From the NCBI RefSeq assembly GCF_002386445.1, contig NZ_DGIR01000014.1:124001-188000 (forward strand): 64,000 nt of DNA, given 5' to 3'. Position 1 is the stretch's first letter; each line of letters begins with the position of its first letter. Both the position numbers and the translations under genes were made by a program. The notes under the pieces were generated by a model. The model saw only the letters and a list, made by a program, of their open reading frames with translations, searched no databases and was not told the origin of the DNA. This document shows, piece after piece, positions 33,635 through 43,144 of the stretch. This DNA is from Pseudomonas sp. UBA4617. Its GTDB lineage: Bacteria; Pseudomonadota; Gammaproteobacteria; Pseudomonadales; Pseudomonadaceae.

Positions 33635-36220
33635 ATGTCCACAGGTCCTACCCGCCCCTCCACCCTTGCCCGCCGTACAGGGCAACTGTCCCTGCTCACC
33701 CTGGCCCTGCTCGCCAGCTGCGCCTGCAGCCTGCCGGCACTGGCCGCCGAGCCGTCCCAGGCCAGCCCGCGCATGGGTGAGTACCGCTTCAACATCGGCC
33801 AGCAGCCGCTGGTGACGGCCATCAATGCGTTCAGCCAGGCCACCGGCTGGCAAGTCGGCTTCAGCGCCGAGCTGGCCGACGGCGTAGTCTCGCCTGGGGT
33901 GCAGGGTTCGCTACTGCCGGAAGCCGCACTCAAGCGCCTGTTGCACGGCACCGGCCTGGGCGTACGCAAGATCGGCAACGGTAATGTGGTGCTCGAACGC
34001 CAGGCTGGCAGCAACGTGGTCGCCCTGCAGCAGGTCACCGTCAGCGCCACCCGCAGCGCCCAGGACGTCAGCCAGGTGCCGAGCACCGTCAGCGTGCAGA
34101 CCCGCGAGCAACTGGACCGGCAGAACGTCAACACTATCCAGGACCTGGTGCGCTACGAACCCGGGGTGTCAGTGGCCGGCACCGGCCAGCGCAGCGGCCT
34201 GAACGGCTACAACATCCGTGGCATCGATGGCGAACGAATCCTCACTCAGGTCGACGGCGTGTCGATTCCCGACAGTTTCTTCTACGGCCCCTACGCCCAG
34301 ACCCAGCGCAACTACGTCGACCCGGAAATCGTCAAACGTGTGGAGATCCTGCGCGGCCCGGCCTCGGTGCTGTACGGCAGCAATGCCATCGGCGGCGCGG
34401 TCAGCTATTTCACCCTCGACCCAGACGACATAATCAAGCCCGGCCAGGACGTGGGTGCCCGCCTGAAGAGCGGCTACAGCTCGGCCGACGAAAGCTGGCT
34501 GACCTCCGCCACTGTCGCCGCTCGCCAGGGGGACTTCGACGGCCTGCTGCACCTGAGCCAGCGTAACGGCCACGAAACCGAGACCCACGGCGGCCACAGC
34601 GGCGAAGGGCTGTCGCGTAGCGAAGCCAACCCGATGGACGCACGCACTACCAACGTGCTGGCCAAGCTGGGCTGGAATTACGCCGACGATGCTCGCCTGG
34701 GCTTCACCTACGAGCGCTACAAGGATGACCGCGACCAAAACATCCTCAGCGCAGTGGGCGGGCCGTTCACCGGCGGCGCCAATGGCATGGGCTTCTACAA
34801 GGCGCGTACCGGCAACGACACCATCACCCGTGAGCGCTTCGGCATCAGTCACGAGTTTGACCTGGCATCGACGCTTGCCGACCACATGAAGTGGAGCCTC
34901 AATTACCAGATCGCCAAGACCGACCAGCACACCGAGGAAATCTATGCGCCCTTTACCCGCCAGGTACTGCGCACCCGCGATACCACCTACAAGGACCGCC
35001 AATGGGTGTTCGACGCGCAACTGGACAAGGCTTTCAGCCTGGGTGCCACCGACCATCTGCTGACCTACGGCACCACCCTCAGGCATGAGAAGGTCACCGG
35101 CTCGCGCAGCGGCACTGGTACCTGCCTGGCCGCTGGCGCAGGTTGCCCCGCCGCCGGTGCTGACCGCCCGGCCGATGGCCAGGCCCTGGTCAGCGACTTC
35201 CCGGACCCGACCGTGAACACCTACAGCTTGTTCGTGCAGGATGAAATCCGCTGGCGCGACTGGACCTTCCTGCCCGGTGCACGCTATGACTACACGCGCA
35301 TGGAGCCCAGATTCACCGAGGAGTTCCTGCGTGGCCTGGAAGCCACCGGTACTGCGCCCACCTTCCAGGATGACTCCGAGAGGAAGTGGCACCGTGTCTC
35401 GCCCAAGTTCGGCCTGACCTACGCCTTCGATGACAACTACACCTGGTACGGCCAGTACGCCGAAGGCTTCCGCACGCCAACGGCCAAAGCCATGTTCGGC
35501 AAGTTCCAGAACCTTGAACAAGGCTACCGCGTGGAAGGCAACCCGGGACTGGAGCCGGAGAAGAGCAAAAGCTATGAAACCGGCCTGCGAGGCAACTTCG
35601 ACGCCGGCAGCTTCGACGTGGCGGTGTTCTACAACAAGTACCGCGATTTCATCGATGAAGACGCCGTGCAGAGCGCCAACCTGGAGCAGACTTTCCGCGC
35701 CAACAACATCAAGCACGCCACCATCAAGGGCGCCGAGTTCAAGGGCCGCCTGAACCTCGACCGCTTCGGCGCGCCGCAGGGCCTGTATGGCCAGGGCTCG
35801 ATTGCCTACACCTACGGTCGCAATGATGACACCGGCGCGCCGCTCAACAGCATCAATCCGCTCAAGGGTGTGTTCGGCCTGGGTTACGAGCAGCAGCAGT
35901 ACGGTGGCCTGCTGAGCTGGACACTGGTCAAGCGCAAGACCCGCGTCGACGACAGCTCCTTCCACTCGCCCGACGGCTCCAGCAGCAAGTTCCGCACCCC
36001 TGGCTACGGCGTGCTGGACCTGACCGGCTACTACCGGGTCAGCGACGACATCACGGTCAATGCCGGCCTGTACAACCTGAGCGACAAGAAGTACTGGCAG
36101 TGGGACTCGGTGCGCAGCTACGACGGCCAGGGTGAAGCGGCCGTGACCCAGCCGGCCAACATCGACCGCCTGAGCATGCCGGGGCGCAACTTCGCCATCA
36201 ATGTGGTCTGGGATATCTGA
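33635..36220 (+). CDS. TonB-dependent heme receptor with N-terminal signalling (STN) domain
   Basis: 861 residues. A signal peptide ends near LAA-EPS (residue 39). A secretin/TonB N-terminal domain (about 50-128, FNIGQQPLVTAINAFSQATG) precedes the TonB box region, the plug (about 135-250, GLNGYNIRGIDGERILTQVDG and RVEILRGPASVLYGSNAIGG) and a 22-strand barrel ending VVWDI. Heme receptors carry FRAP and NPNL motifs; here they read FRTP and NPGLEPE. The STN domain fits cell-surface signalling through the adjacent FecR/FecI pair, and the downstream heme oxygenase supports heme as ligand. Confidence 0.88.
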   Translation: MSTGPTRPSTLARRTGQLSLLTLALLASCACSLPALAAEPSQASPRMGEYRFNIGQQPLVTAINAFSQATGWQVGFSAELADGVVSPGVQGSLLPEAALKRLLHGTGLGVRKIGNGNVVLERQAGSNVVALQQVTVSATRSAQDVSQVPSTVSVQTREQLDRQNVNTIQDLVRYEPGVSVAGTGQRSGLNGYNIRGIDGERILTQVDGVSIPDSFFYGPYAQTQRNYVDPEIVKRVEILRGPASVLYGSNAIGGAVSYFTLDPDDIIKPGQDVGARLKSGYSSADESWLTSATVAARQGDFDGLLHLSQRNGHETETHGGHSGEGLSRSEANPMDARTTNVLAKLGWNYADDARLGFTYERYKDDRDQNILSAVGGPFTGGANGMGFYKARTGNDTITRERFGISHEFDLASTLADHMKWSLNYQIAKTDQHTEEIYAPFTRQVLRTRDTTYKDRQWVFDAQLDKAFSLGATDHLLTYGTTLRHEKVTGSRSGTGTCLAAGAGCPAAGADRPADGQALVSDFPDPTVNTYSLFVQDEIRWRDWTFLPGARYDYTRMEPRFTEEFLRGLEATGTAPTFQDDSERKWHRVSPKFGLTYAFDDNYTWYGQYAEGFRTPTAKAMFGKFQNLEQGYRVEGNPGLEPEKSKSYETGLRGNFDAGSFDVAVFYNKYRDFIDEDAVQSANLEQTFRANNIKHATIKGAEFKGRLNLDRFGAPQGLYGQGSIAYTYGRNDDTGAPLNSINPLKGVFGLGYEQQQYGGLLSWTLVKRKTRVDDSSFHSPDGSSSKFRTPGYGVLDLTGYYRVSDDITVNAGLYNLSDKKYWQWDSVRSYDGQGEAAVTQPANIDRLSMPGRNFAINVVWDI

Positions 36221-36364
36221 CCTGGGCTGCGGCTGACATCTGTGCCGTCCTGTTCGCGGGCTCAGCGCGACAGGACGGTACTGCCGCACATATCGCAGAT
36301 TTTTTTACCGTCGCCCCCGCACTGTTTCGTCTCGTCTCTAGAGCCCCGATTCCAAGGAATTCCC

Positions 36365-36958
36365 ATGACCGACCGCCCCGCCCTGCGCTCCCAGCGCCTC
36401 AACCAGATCACCCATGCCCCGCACGCCGAGCTGGATGCGCTGGTGAAATCCCACGCGCCCTTTGACAGCCGCGAAAGCTTTGCCCGTTTCGTGGTCGCCC
36501 AATACCTGTTCCAGGCCGAGTTGCAGCCTTTGTACAACGACCCGCAACTGATCGCCATCGTCCCCGACCTGGCCGAGCGCTGCCGTGCCGAACAGGCCCG
36601 TCTGGACCTCGCCGACCTGGACACCGAAGTGCCGCCCGCGCTACCCGGTGCGCTGCTCAATCCAGGCCTGGGCGAGGCAATGGGCTGGATCTTCGTCTCC
36701 GAAGGCTCCAAACTGGGCGCGGCGTTTCTGATCAAGCGTGCCATGGCCTTGGGGCTGTCGGACAGTTTCGGTGCGCGCCACCTGGGCGAGCCGGCCGCTG
36801 GCCGGGCCGAAGGCTGGAAACAGTTCAACCGTATTGTTGATGGCCTGACATTGTCGGCCGACGACGAGGCTGCGGCCGAACGCGGCGCAGTGGCTGCCTT
36901 CGAGCGCTTCACCGAGCTGCTCAGGTACGCCTATGCTACGGATGCCGCGCTGGCTTGA
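36365..36958 (+). CDS. hemO: Heme oxygenase, PigA/HemO type
   Basis: 197 residues from the ATG at 36365 (MTDRPALRSQRLNQITHAPH). It opens imported heme to biliverdin, carbon monoxide and iron. The proximal histidine is expected in THAPHAELDALVK near residue 20. The distal helix is GWIFVSEGSKLGAAFL, almost as in P. aeruginosa PigA, followed by GARHLGEP and GWKQF. It lies 144 bases after the heme receptor, in the same direction. Confidence 0.92.
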   Translation: MTDRPALRSQRLNQITHAPHAELDALVKSHAPFDSRESFARFVVAQYLFQAELQPLYNDPQLIAIVPDLAERCRAEQARLDLADLDTEVPPALPGALLNPGLGEAMGWIFVSEGSKLGAAFLIKRAMALGLSDSFGARHLGEPAAGRAEGWKQFNRIVDGLTLSADDEAAAERGAVAAFERFTELLRYAYATDAALA

Positions 36959-37014
36959 TACGCCATACCCGGCCACCCTGTCGGTGGCCGAACCGCTTTT
37001 TACGCAGTGAGACC

Positions 37015-37428
37015 ATGACCCGACCCGCCCGCTCGAAACTTGCCCGCGTGCTGTATGCGATCCTGGCTTATGTCAGCCTGGGCGTGGGCCTGGTAGCGAT
37101 TGTGATTCCCGGCCTGCCAACCACCGAGTTCATCCTGCTCGCCGCCTGGGCGGCTACCCGCAGTTCGCCACGCCTGTCGGCCTGGCTGGAGAACCACCGG
37201 CTGTTCGGACCGACCCTGTCCAACTGGCGCAATGGCAAGGTGATCCGGCGGCACGCGAAAGTCAGCGCGACACTCAGCATGTTGCTGTGCGCAGGGCTGA
37301 TGCTGGCGCTTCTGGACCACCACTGGCCGGTGTACCTGGCCATCGCCGGCATGACCCTGGGCAACCTGTGGATCTGGTCACGCCCGGAACATCCTTGCCC
37401 TGCCCCATCACAGGCTCAGCAGCCCTGA
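37015..37428 (+). CDS. DUF454/YbaN-family inner-membrane protein
   Basis: 137 residues from the ATG at 37015. Hydrophobic segments lie at about 10-32, 35-50 and 88-125. The family signature LGVGLVAIVIPGLPTTEFILLAAWAATRSSPRL is visible, shown by its VIPGLPTTEF core. The family has no established function. It overlaps the convergent arcD paralogue by 21 bases. Confidence 0.85.
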   Translation: MTRPARSKLARVLYAILAYVSLGVGLVAIVIPGLPTTEFILLAAWAATRSSPRLSAWLENHRLFGPTLSNWRNGKVIRRHAKVSATLSMLLCAGLMLALLDHHWPVYLAIAGMTLGNLWIWSRPEHPCPAPSQAQQP

Positions 37429-38835
37429 ATACAGGGCATAGGCAGCAAACGCGGCGCCTGCCAGCACGGCGGCGAAAATCAGTTTTTCCCAACGGGTGAA
37501 CAAAGCCTGCCCCTGCTCATGCCTGGCCCTGGCAAACAGGATTACCCCGGGAGCATAGAGCAGCGCTGACAACAACAGGTACTTGAGGCCACCGGCGTAG
37601 AGCAGCCAGATGGCATACAGCAAGGCAACCAGCGCCACCAGCAGGTCCTTGCGACGCAGCGCCGGCTGCCCGGCATAGGTTTCCGCACGCACCGCCAGCA
37701 GTACGGCATAGGCCGCCGACCACAGGTACGGCACCAGGATCATCGAAGAAGCCAGGTAGATCAGGCTGGTGTAGGTACCGGCAGAGAACAACGTGATCAG
37801 CAGAAAACCCTGGATCATGCAGTTGGTCAGCCATAGGGCATTGGCCGGCACCTGGTTGGCGTTTTCCTTGGCCAGGAACCGCGGCATGGTCTTGTCCCGC
37901 GCGGTGGCGTAGAGAATTTCGGCACACAGCAGCGCCCAGGACAACAGGGCGCCGAGCAGCGAAACCGCCAGGCCGATGCTGATCAGCAGGGCTCCCCAAG
38001 GCCCGACGATATGCTCCAGCACCGAAGCCAGCGACGGGTTCTGCAGCCCGGCCAGCTCCGGCTGGGTCATCACCCCCAGCGACAGCACATTCACCAGCAC
38101 CAGCAGCGCCAGCACCCCGAGAAAGCCGATCACCGTGGCCTTGCCCACATCCGAACGGCGCTGGGCACGGCCGGAATACACGCTGGCACCTTCAATACCA
38201 ATGAACACGAACACGGTCACCAGCATCATGTTGCGCAGCTGCTCCAGCACGCTGCCGAACTGCGGGTTGCCCATGCCCCAGATGTCCCGGGTGAAGATAT
38301 CGGCACGGAAGGCGAACGTCGCGATCACCACGAAGATCAGCAGCGGCACGACCTTGGCCACGGTGGTCACCTGGTTGATCAACGCCGCTTCCTTGATGCC
38401 ACGCAGCACCAGGAAGTGCACAGCCCAGAGCAGCAGCGAGGCACAGCCGATGGCGATCGGCGTGTTACCCTCGCCAAACGCCGGGAAGTAGAAGCCCAAG
38501 GTGCTGAACAACAACACGAAATAGCCGACGTTGCCCAGCCAGGCGCTGATCCAGTAGCCCCAGGCTGAAGAGAACCCCATGTAGTCGCCAAACCCGGCCT
38601 TGGCATAGGCGTAAACCCCCGAGTCCAGCTCAGGCTTGCGGTTGGCCAGGGTCTGGAACACGAACGCCAGGGCCAGCATGCCGACCGCGGTGATGGCCCA
38701 GCCGATCAGCACCGCGCCCACCTCCGCACGCGCCGCCATGTTCTGCGGCAGCGAGAAAATACCGCCGCCAATCATCGAGCCGACCACCAACGCGATCAGC
38801 GCGCCCAGGCGCAGCTTCTGTCCCGGTTCGCTCAT
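37408..38835 (-). CDS. arcD: Arginine/ornithine antiporter paralogue (ArcD family), divergent copy
   Basis: 475 residues, APC superfamily, about 12 membrane segments. The N-terminus LGALIALVVGSMIGGGIFSL is the substrate-site helix shared with ArcD. It exchanges arginine for ornithine in the arginine deiminase pathway, although the substrate of this copy is inferred. It is about three quarters identical to the other arcD at 39266 and has exactly the same length, so it is a tandem-inverted duplicate. The 3' end overlaps the DUF454 gene by 21 bases. Confidence 0.88.
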   Translation of the reverse strand: MSEPGQKLRLGALIALVVGSMIGGGIFSLPQNMAARAEVGAVLIGWAITAVGMLALAFVFQTLANRKPELDSGVYAYAKAGFGDYMGFSSAWGYWISAWLGNVGYFVLLFSTLGFYFPAFGEGNTPIAIGCASLLLWAVHFLVLRGIKEAALINQVTTVAKVVPLLIFVVIATFAFRADIFTRDIWGMGNPQFGSVLEQLRNMMLVTVFVFIGIEGASVYSGRAQRRSDVGKATVIGFLGVLALLVLVNVLSLGVMTQPELAGLQNPSLASVLEHIVGPWGALLISIGLAVSLLGALLSWALLCAEILYATARDKTMPRFLAKENANQVPANALWLTNCMIQGFLLITLFSAGTYTSLIYLASSMILVPYLWSAAYAVLLAVRAETYAGQPALRRKDLLVALVALLYAIWLLYAGGLKYLLLSALLYAPGVILFARARHEQGQALFTRWEKLIFAAVLAGAAFAAYALYSGLLSL

Positions 38836-39265
38836 GCGCCTCCTTTTTTGCGCGCTGTAATAGGTTTGAAACAGCCACTCGGGCCATATAGATATTCGCT
38901 ACTTATAATGATACTGCTAGCTTGCTATAGCACTCATAACTACTTTGGCTATAACACCTTCGAGATAAAGCTAGCAGCTGGAACGCAACTAGCAAAGCAA
39001 CTGGATAAAACAGGAATTCCAGGAAAAATTTGCGAATGCGGCAAAAGCGGCTAGCTTCAAGCATCGCAGGCTGAACAGAGCGTTTACTCTAGAGGGACAT
39101 GGAGGTGCCAGCGTGCAAGGCCTGCAGCACAAGCGGTCGGCACTCTCCAGGAGCAACGTGAAGGAAATTTCCCACTTCACGTCGCCATGAACTGATCCAA
39201 GTCAGCGCATGGCAGCGGCGACGGTTTTACCCTGTCGTCAACTTTCTCCTGGCAGGAGTTGTTAA
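38836..39265. promoter_or_regulatory. 430-base divergent control region between the two arcD genes
   Basis: No credible gene lies here. A 68-codon frame at 38848-39054 has no ribosome site and no recognisable product. The stretch 38870-39060 is clearly AT-rich compared with its surroundings. It contains the pentamer CTAGC or its complement GCTAG five times (for example TGCTAGCTTGC, AAGCTAGCAGC, AACTAGCAAAG, CGGCTAGCTTC). The arc promoter with its Anr-type site is at the right end. Confidence 0.6.
39192..39205 (+). promoter_or_regulatory. Anr/FNR-type site of the arc operon
   Basis: CTGAT-CCAA-GTCAG matches the Anr consensus TTGAT-N4-ATCAA (also GTCAA) with symmetrical single changes in the outer bases. 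Its centre is at 39198.5. A start of transcription at -41.5 spacing would fall near 39240, with TACCCT (39228-39233) as the -10 box and a 26-base leader to arcD. Oxygen-limited induction is known for arc operons. Confidence 0.65.
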
Positions 39266-40693
39266 ATGTCTGATGCATCCGGAAAATTAAAACTCGGCGC
39301 GTTAGTTGCACTCGTCGTCGGCTCGATGATTGGCGGCGGTATTTTCTCGCTGCCACAAAACATGGCGGCCAGCGCGGGCGTCGGCGCAGTCCTGATCGGC
39401 TGGGCCATCACCGCAGTCGGCATGCTGACCCTGGCGTTCGTGTTCCAGACCCTGGCCAACCGCAAGCCTGACCTGGATGGCGGGGTGTATGCCTATGCCA
39501 AGGCCGGCTTTGGCGACTACATGGGTTTCTCTTCGGCCTGGGGCTACTGGATCAGCGCCTGGCTGGGCAACGTCGGCTACTTCGTACTGCTGTTCAGCAC
39601 CTTGGGCTACTTCTTCCCGATTTTCGGCGAAGGCAACACCCCGGCCGCCATCATTGGCGCCTCGGTGCTGCTGTGGGCGGTGCACTTCCTGGTGCTGCGC
39701 GGCATCAAGGAAGCGGCGTTCATCAACCTGATCACCACCGTGGCCAAGGTAGTACCGCTGGGGCTGTTCGCCCTGATCTGTCTGTTCGCATTCAAGCTCG
39801 ACATCTTCACCGCCGACATCTGGGGCCTGGGCACGCCCGAGTTGGGCAGCGTGATGAACCAGGTGCGCAACATGATGTTGGTCACCGTGTGGGTGTTCAT
39901 CGGTATCGAGGGCGCGAGCATTTTCTCGTCGCGGGCGGAAAAGCGTTCCGACGTGGGCAAGGCCACGGTCATCGGCTTCGTCACCGTGCTGCTGTTCCTG
40001 GTATTGGTCAACGTGCTGTCGCTGGGCATCATGACCCAACCGGAACTGGCCAAGCTGCAGAACCCGTCGATGGCTGCCGTGCTTGAACACGTGGTCGGCC
40101 ACTGGGGCGCGGTGCTGATCAGCGTCGGCCTGATCATCTCGCTGCTCGGGGCCTTGTTGTCGTGGGTGCTGCTGTGCGCCGAGATCATGTTCGCTGCGGC
40201 CAAGGATCACACCATGCCGGAGTTCCTGCGCCGCGAAAACGCCAACCAGGTGCCGGCCAACGCCCTGTGGCTGACCAACGCCATGGTGCAGATCTTCCTC
40301 GTGATCACGCTGTTCTCAAGCAGTACCTACCTGTCGTTGATCTACCTCGCCACGTCCATGATCCTGGTGCCGTACCTGTGGTCGGCGGCCTATGCCTTCC
40401 TGCTCGCGCTGCGCAGCGAAACCTACGAACAGGCCCTGGCCGAACGCAGGAAGGATCTGTTCATCGGTGCCATCGCCCTGCTGTACGCCATCTGGCTGCT
40501 GTACGCCGGCGGCGTGAAATACCTGCTGCTCTCGGCCCTGCTCTACGCCCCTGGCGTGATCCTGTTCGCCAAGGCCAAGCATGAGGTGGGCCAACCTGTC
40601 TTCACCACCGTGGAGAAACTGATCTTCGCAGCCGTGGTCATCGGTGCCCTGGTGGCAGCCTTCGGCCTGTACGACGGCTTCCTGACCCTTTGA
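39266..40693 (+). CDS. arcD: Arginine/ornithine antiporter
   Basis: 475 residues with about 12 membrane segments. The APC-family start (LGALVALVVGSMIGGGIFSL) matches ArcD, and ENANQVPANALWLTNAMVQ and the C-terminal LLYAIWLLYAGGVKYLLLSA segments are characteristic. It imports arginine and exports ornithine for the deiminase pathway. It is the first gene of arcDABC, 33 bases before arcA. AGGAG precedes the ATG by 9 bases. It is a near-duplicate of the divergent gene to its left. Confidence 0.95.
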   Translation: MSDASGKLKLGALVALVVGSMIGGGIFSLPQNMAASAGVGAVLIGWAITAVGMLTLAFVFQTLANRKPDLDGGVYAYAKAGFGDYMGFSSAWGYWISAWLGNVGYFVLLFSTLGYFFPIFGEGNTPAAIIGASVLLWAVHFLVLRGIKEAAFINLITTVAKVVPLGLFALICLFAFKLDIFTADIWGLGTPELGSVMNQVRNMMLVTVWVFIGIEGASIFSSRAEKRSDVGKATVIGFVTVLLFLVLVNVLSLGIMTQPELAKLQNPSMAAVLEHVVGHWGAVLISVGLIISLLGALLSWVLLCAEIMFAAAKDHTMPEFLRRENANQVPANALWLTNAMVQIFLVITLFSSSTYLSLIYLATSMILVPYLWSAAYAFLLALRSETYEQALAERRKDLFIGAIALLYAIWLLYAGGVKYLLLSALLYAPGVILFAKAKHEVGQPVFTTVEKLIFAAVVIGALVAAFGLYDGFLTL

Positions 40694-40726
40694 CCCACGT
40701 CTTCGCTCAATTGGAGGAATGAAACC

Positions 40727-41980
40727 ATGTCCGCTGAAAAACAGAAGTACGGTGTCCACTCCGAAGCCGGCAAACTGCGCAAAGTGATGGTTTGCTCGCC
40801 GGGCCTGGCGCACAAGCGCCTGACGCCGAGCAACTGTGACGAGCTGCTGTTCGACGATGTGATCTGGGTCGACCAGGCCAAGCGTGACCATTTCGACTTC
40901 GTCACCAAGATGCGCGAACGTGGCGTGGACGTGCTGGAAATGCACAACCTGCTGACCGACATCGTCCAGCAACCCGAAGCGCTGAAGTGGATTCTCGACC
41001 GCAAGATCACCCCAGACACCGTCGGTGTCGGCCTGACCAACGAAGTGCGCAGCTGGCTCGAGGGCCTCGAACCGCGCCACCTGGCCGAGTTCCTGATTGG
41101 CGGCGTCGCCGGGCAGGATCTGCCGCAAAGCGAAGGTGCCGATGTGGTCAAGATGTACAACGACTACCTGGGCCACTCCAGCTTCATCCTGCCACCGCTA
41201 CCGAACACCCAGTTCACCCGTGACACCACCTGCTGGATCTACGGCGGCGTGACCTTGAACCCGATGTACTGGCCGGCGCGACGTCAGGAAACCCTGCTGA
41301 CCACCGCCATCTACAAGTTCCACCCACAGTTCACCAACGCCGACTTCCAGGTCTGGTACGGCGACCCGGACAAGGAACACGGCCAGTCCACCCTCGAAGG
41401 CGGCGACGTCATGCCGATCGGCAAGGGCATCGTGCTGATCGGCATGGGCGAGCGCACCTCGCGCCAGGCTATCGGCCAGTTGGCACAGAACCTGTTCGCC
41501 AAGGGCGCGGTGGAAAAGGTCATTGTTGCCGGCCTGCCGAAATCGCGTGCCGCCATGCACCTGGATACCGTATTCAGCTTCTGCGACCGCGACCTGGTCA
41601 CGGTCTTCCCGGAAGTCGTCAAGGAAATCGTGCCATTCATCATCCGCCCGGACGAGAGCAAGCCGTACGGCATGGACGTGCGCCGCGAACACAAGTCGTT
41701 CATCGAAGTGGTAGGCGAGCAACTGGGCGTCAAGCTGCGCGTGGTTGAAACCGGCGGCAACAGCTTCGCCGCCGAGCGTGAGCAATGGGACGACGGCAAC
41801 AACGTGGTGGCCATCGAGCCGGGCGTGGTCATTGGCTACGACCGCAACACCTACACCAATACCCTGCTGCGCAAGGCCGGGGTCGAAGTCATCACCATCA
41901 GTGCCGGTGAGCTGGGCCGGGGCCGTGGCGGCGGCCACTGCATGACCTGCCCGATCGTGCGCGACCCCATCGACTACTAA
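40727..41980 (+). CDS. arcA: Arginine deiminase
   Basis: 417 residues. It hydrolyses arginine to citrulline and ammonia. The guanidine-modifying enzyme fold shows the active-site aspartate near WIYGGVTLNP, the histidine/aspartate region GDPDKEHGQSTLEGGDVMPIG and the catalytic cysteine in GGHCMTCPIVRDP near residue 406. GGAGG precedes the ATG. It is the second gene of arcDABC. Confidence 0.96.
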   Translation: MSAEKQKYGVHSEAGKLRKVMVCSPGLAHKRLTPSNCDELLFDDVIWVDQAKRDHFDFVTKMRERGVDVLEMHNLLTDIVQQPEALKWILDRKITPDTVGVGLTNEVRSWLEGLEPRHLAEFLIGGVAGQDLPQSEGADVVKMYNDYLGHSSFILPPLPNTQFTRDTTCWIYGGVTLNPMYWPARRQETLLTTAIYKFHPQFTNADFQVWYGDPDKEHGQSTLEGGDVMPIGKGIVLIGMGERTSRQAIGQLAQNLFAKGAVEKVIVAGLPKSRAAMHLDTVFSFCDRDLVTVFPEVVKEIVPFIIRPDESKPYGMDVRREHKSFIEVVGEQLGVKLRVVETGGNSFAAEREQWDDGNNVVAIEPGVVIGYDRNTYTNTLLRKAGVEVITISAGELGRGRGGGHCMTCPIVRDPIDY

Positions 41981-42049
41981 CGACCATCACCCCCGGCCGC
42001 CCACACCCAGCGGCGGCCGGTGCGTTCACCAAACTCAAGGAGATACGTC

Positions 42050-43060
42050 ATGGCGTTCAACATTCACAACCGCAACCTGCTCAGCCTGGAACACCACACC
42101 ACCCGTGAGCTGCGCTACCTGCTGGATCTGTCCCGCGACCTCAAGCGCGCCAAATACACCGGCACCGAGCAACAGCACCTGAAGGGCAACAACATCGCCC
42201 TGATCTTCGAAAAAACCTCCACCCGTACCCGCTGCGCCTTTGAAGTGGCCGCCTACGACCAGGGTGCCAACGTCACCTACATCGACCCCAACTCATCGCA
42301 GATCGGCCACAAGGAAAGCATGAAGGACACCGCCCGCGTGCTTGGGCGCATGTACGATGCCATCGAGTACCGTGGCTTCAAGCAGGAAATCGTCGAAGAG
42401 CTGGCCAAGTACGCTGGCGTGCCGGTGTTCAACGGCCTGACCGACGAATACCACCCGACCCAGATGATCGCCGACGTGCTGACCATGCGCGAGCACAGCG
42501 ACAAGCCGCTGCATGACATCAGCTACGCCTACCTGGGCGATGCCCGCAACAACATGGGCAACTCGCTGCTGCTGATCGGTGCCAAGCTCGGTATGGACGT
42601 GCGCATCGCCGCACCCAAGGCGCTGTGGCCGCATGACGACCTGGTCGAGCGTTGCCGCAAGTACGCCGAGGAAAGCGGCGCGCGCATCACTCTCACCGAA
42701 GATCCGGTTGCCGCAGTCAAGGGGGTGGACTTCGTGCACACCGACGTCTGGGTATCGATGGGCGAGCCGATCGAAGCCTGGGGCGAGCGCATCAAGCTGC
42801 TCAAGCCGTACCAGGTCAACGCCCAGTTGATGAAGTCCACCGGCAACCCGCGGACCAAGTTCATGCACTGCCTGCCGGCGTTCCACAATTCCGAAACCAA
42901 AGTGGGCAAGCAAATTGCCGAACAGTACCCGGACCTGGCCAACGGTATCGAAGTGACCGACGACGTGTTCGAATCGCCGGCCTGCATCGCCTTCGAGCAG
43001 GCGGAAAACCGCATGCACACGATCAAGGCGATCCTGGTATCGACCCTGGCTGATCTCTGA
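42050..43060 (+). CDS. arcB: Ornithine carbamoyltransferase, catabolic
   Basis: 336 residues from the ATG at 42050 (MAFNIHNRNLLSLEHHTTRE); AAGGAG lies 9 bases upstream. The carbamoyl-phosphate motif STRTR (EKTSTRTRCAFEVAAYDQG, about 50-68) and the ornithine-binding HCLPAFHNSETKVG near 272 are intact. In the arc operon it runs in the phosphorolytic direction, from citrulline to ornithine and carbamoyl phosphate. An open frame to 42020 is not supported. Confidence 0.95.
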   Translation: MAFNIHNRNLLSLEHHTTRELRYLLDLSRDLKRAKYTGTEQQHLKGNNIALIFEKTSTRTRCAFEVAAYDQGANVTYIDPNSSQIGHKESMKDTARVLGRMYDAIEYRGFKQEIVEELAKYAGVPVFNGLTDEYHPTQMIADVLTMREHSDKPLHDISYAYLGDARNNMGNSLLLIGAKLGMDVRIAAPKALWPHDDLVERCRKYAEESGARITLTEDPVAAVKGVDFVHTDVWVSMGEPIEAWGERIKLLKPYQVNAQLMKSTGNPRTKFMHCLPAFHNSETKVGKQIAEQYPDLANGIEVTDDVFESPACIAFEQAENRMHTIKAILVSTLADL

Positions 43061-43075
43061 CAACCACCTCGCCCC

Positions 43076-43104
43076 TGTGGGGAGCTGGCAAGCCAGCTCC
43101 CACA
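43076..43104. repeat. Hairpin REP-like element between arcB and arcC
   Basis: TGTGGGGAGCTGGC - A - AGCCAGCTCCCACA is almost a perfect inverted repeat, a short form of the GGGAGC-containing repeat family common in this group. It lies in the 84-base arcB-arcC gap and may tune arcC expression. Confidence 0.75.
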
Positions 43105-43144
43105 CCGGATCGAGGCGCCCCCCTATCCGCAAAGGACATTCCCC

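Noticed and set aside
34169..36289. 706-codon minus-strand frame opposite the heme receptor
   Set aside because: Receptor domains are clear on the plus strand; the frame is a shadow.
38848..39054. 68-codon frame in the arcD intergenic region
   Set aside because: No ribosome site, no known similarity, and it spans the AT-rich control region.
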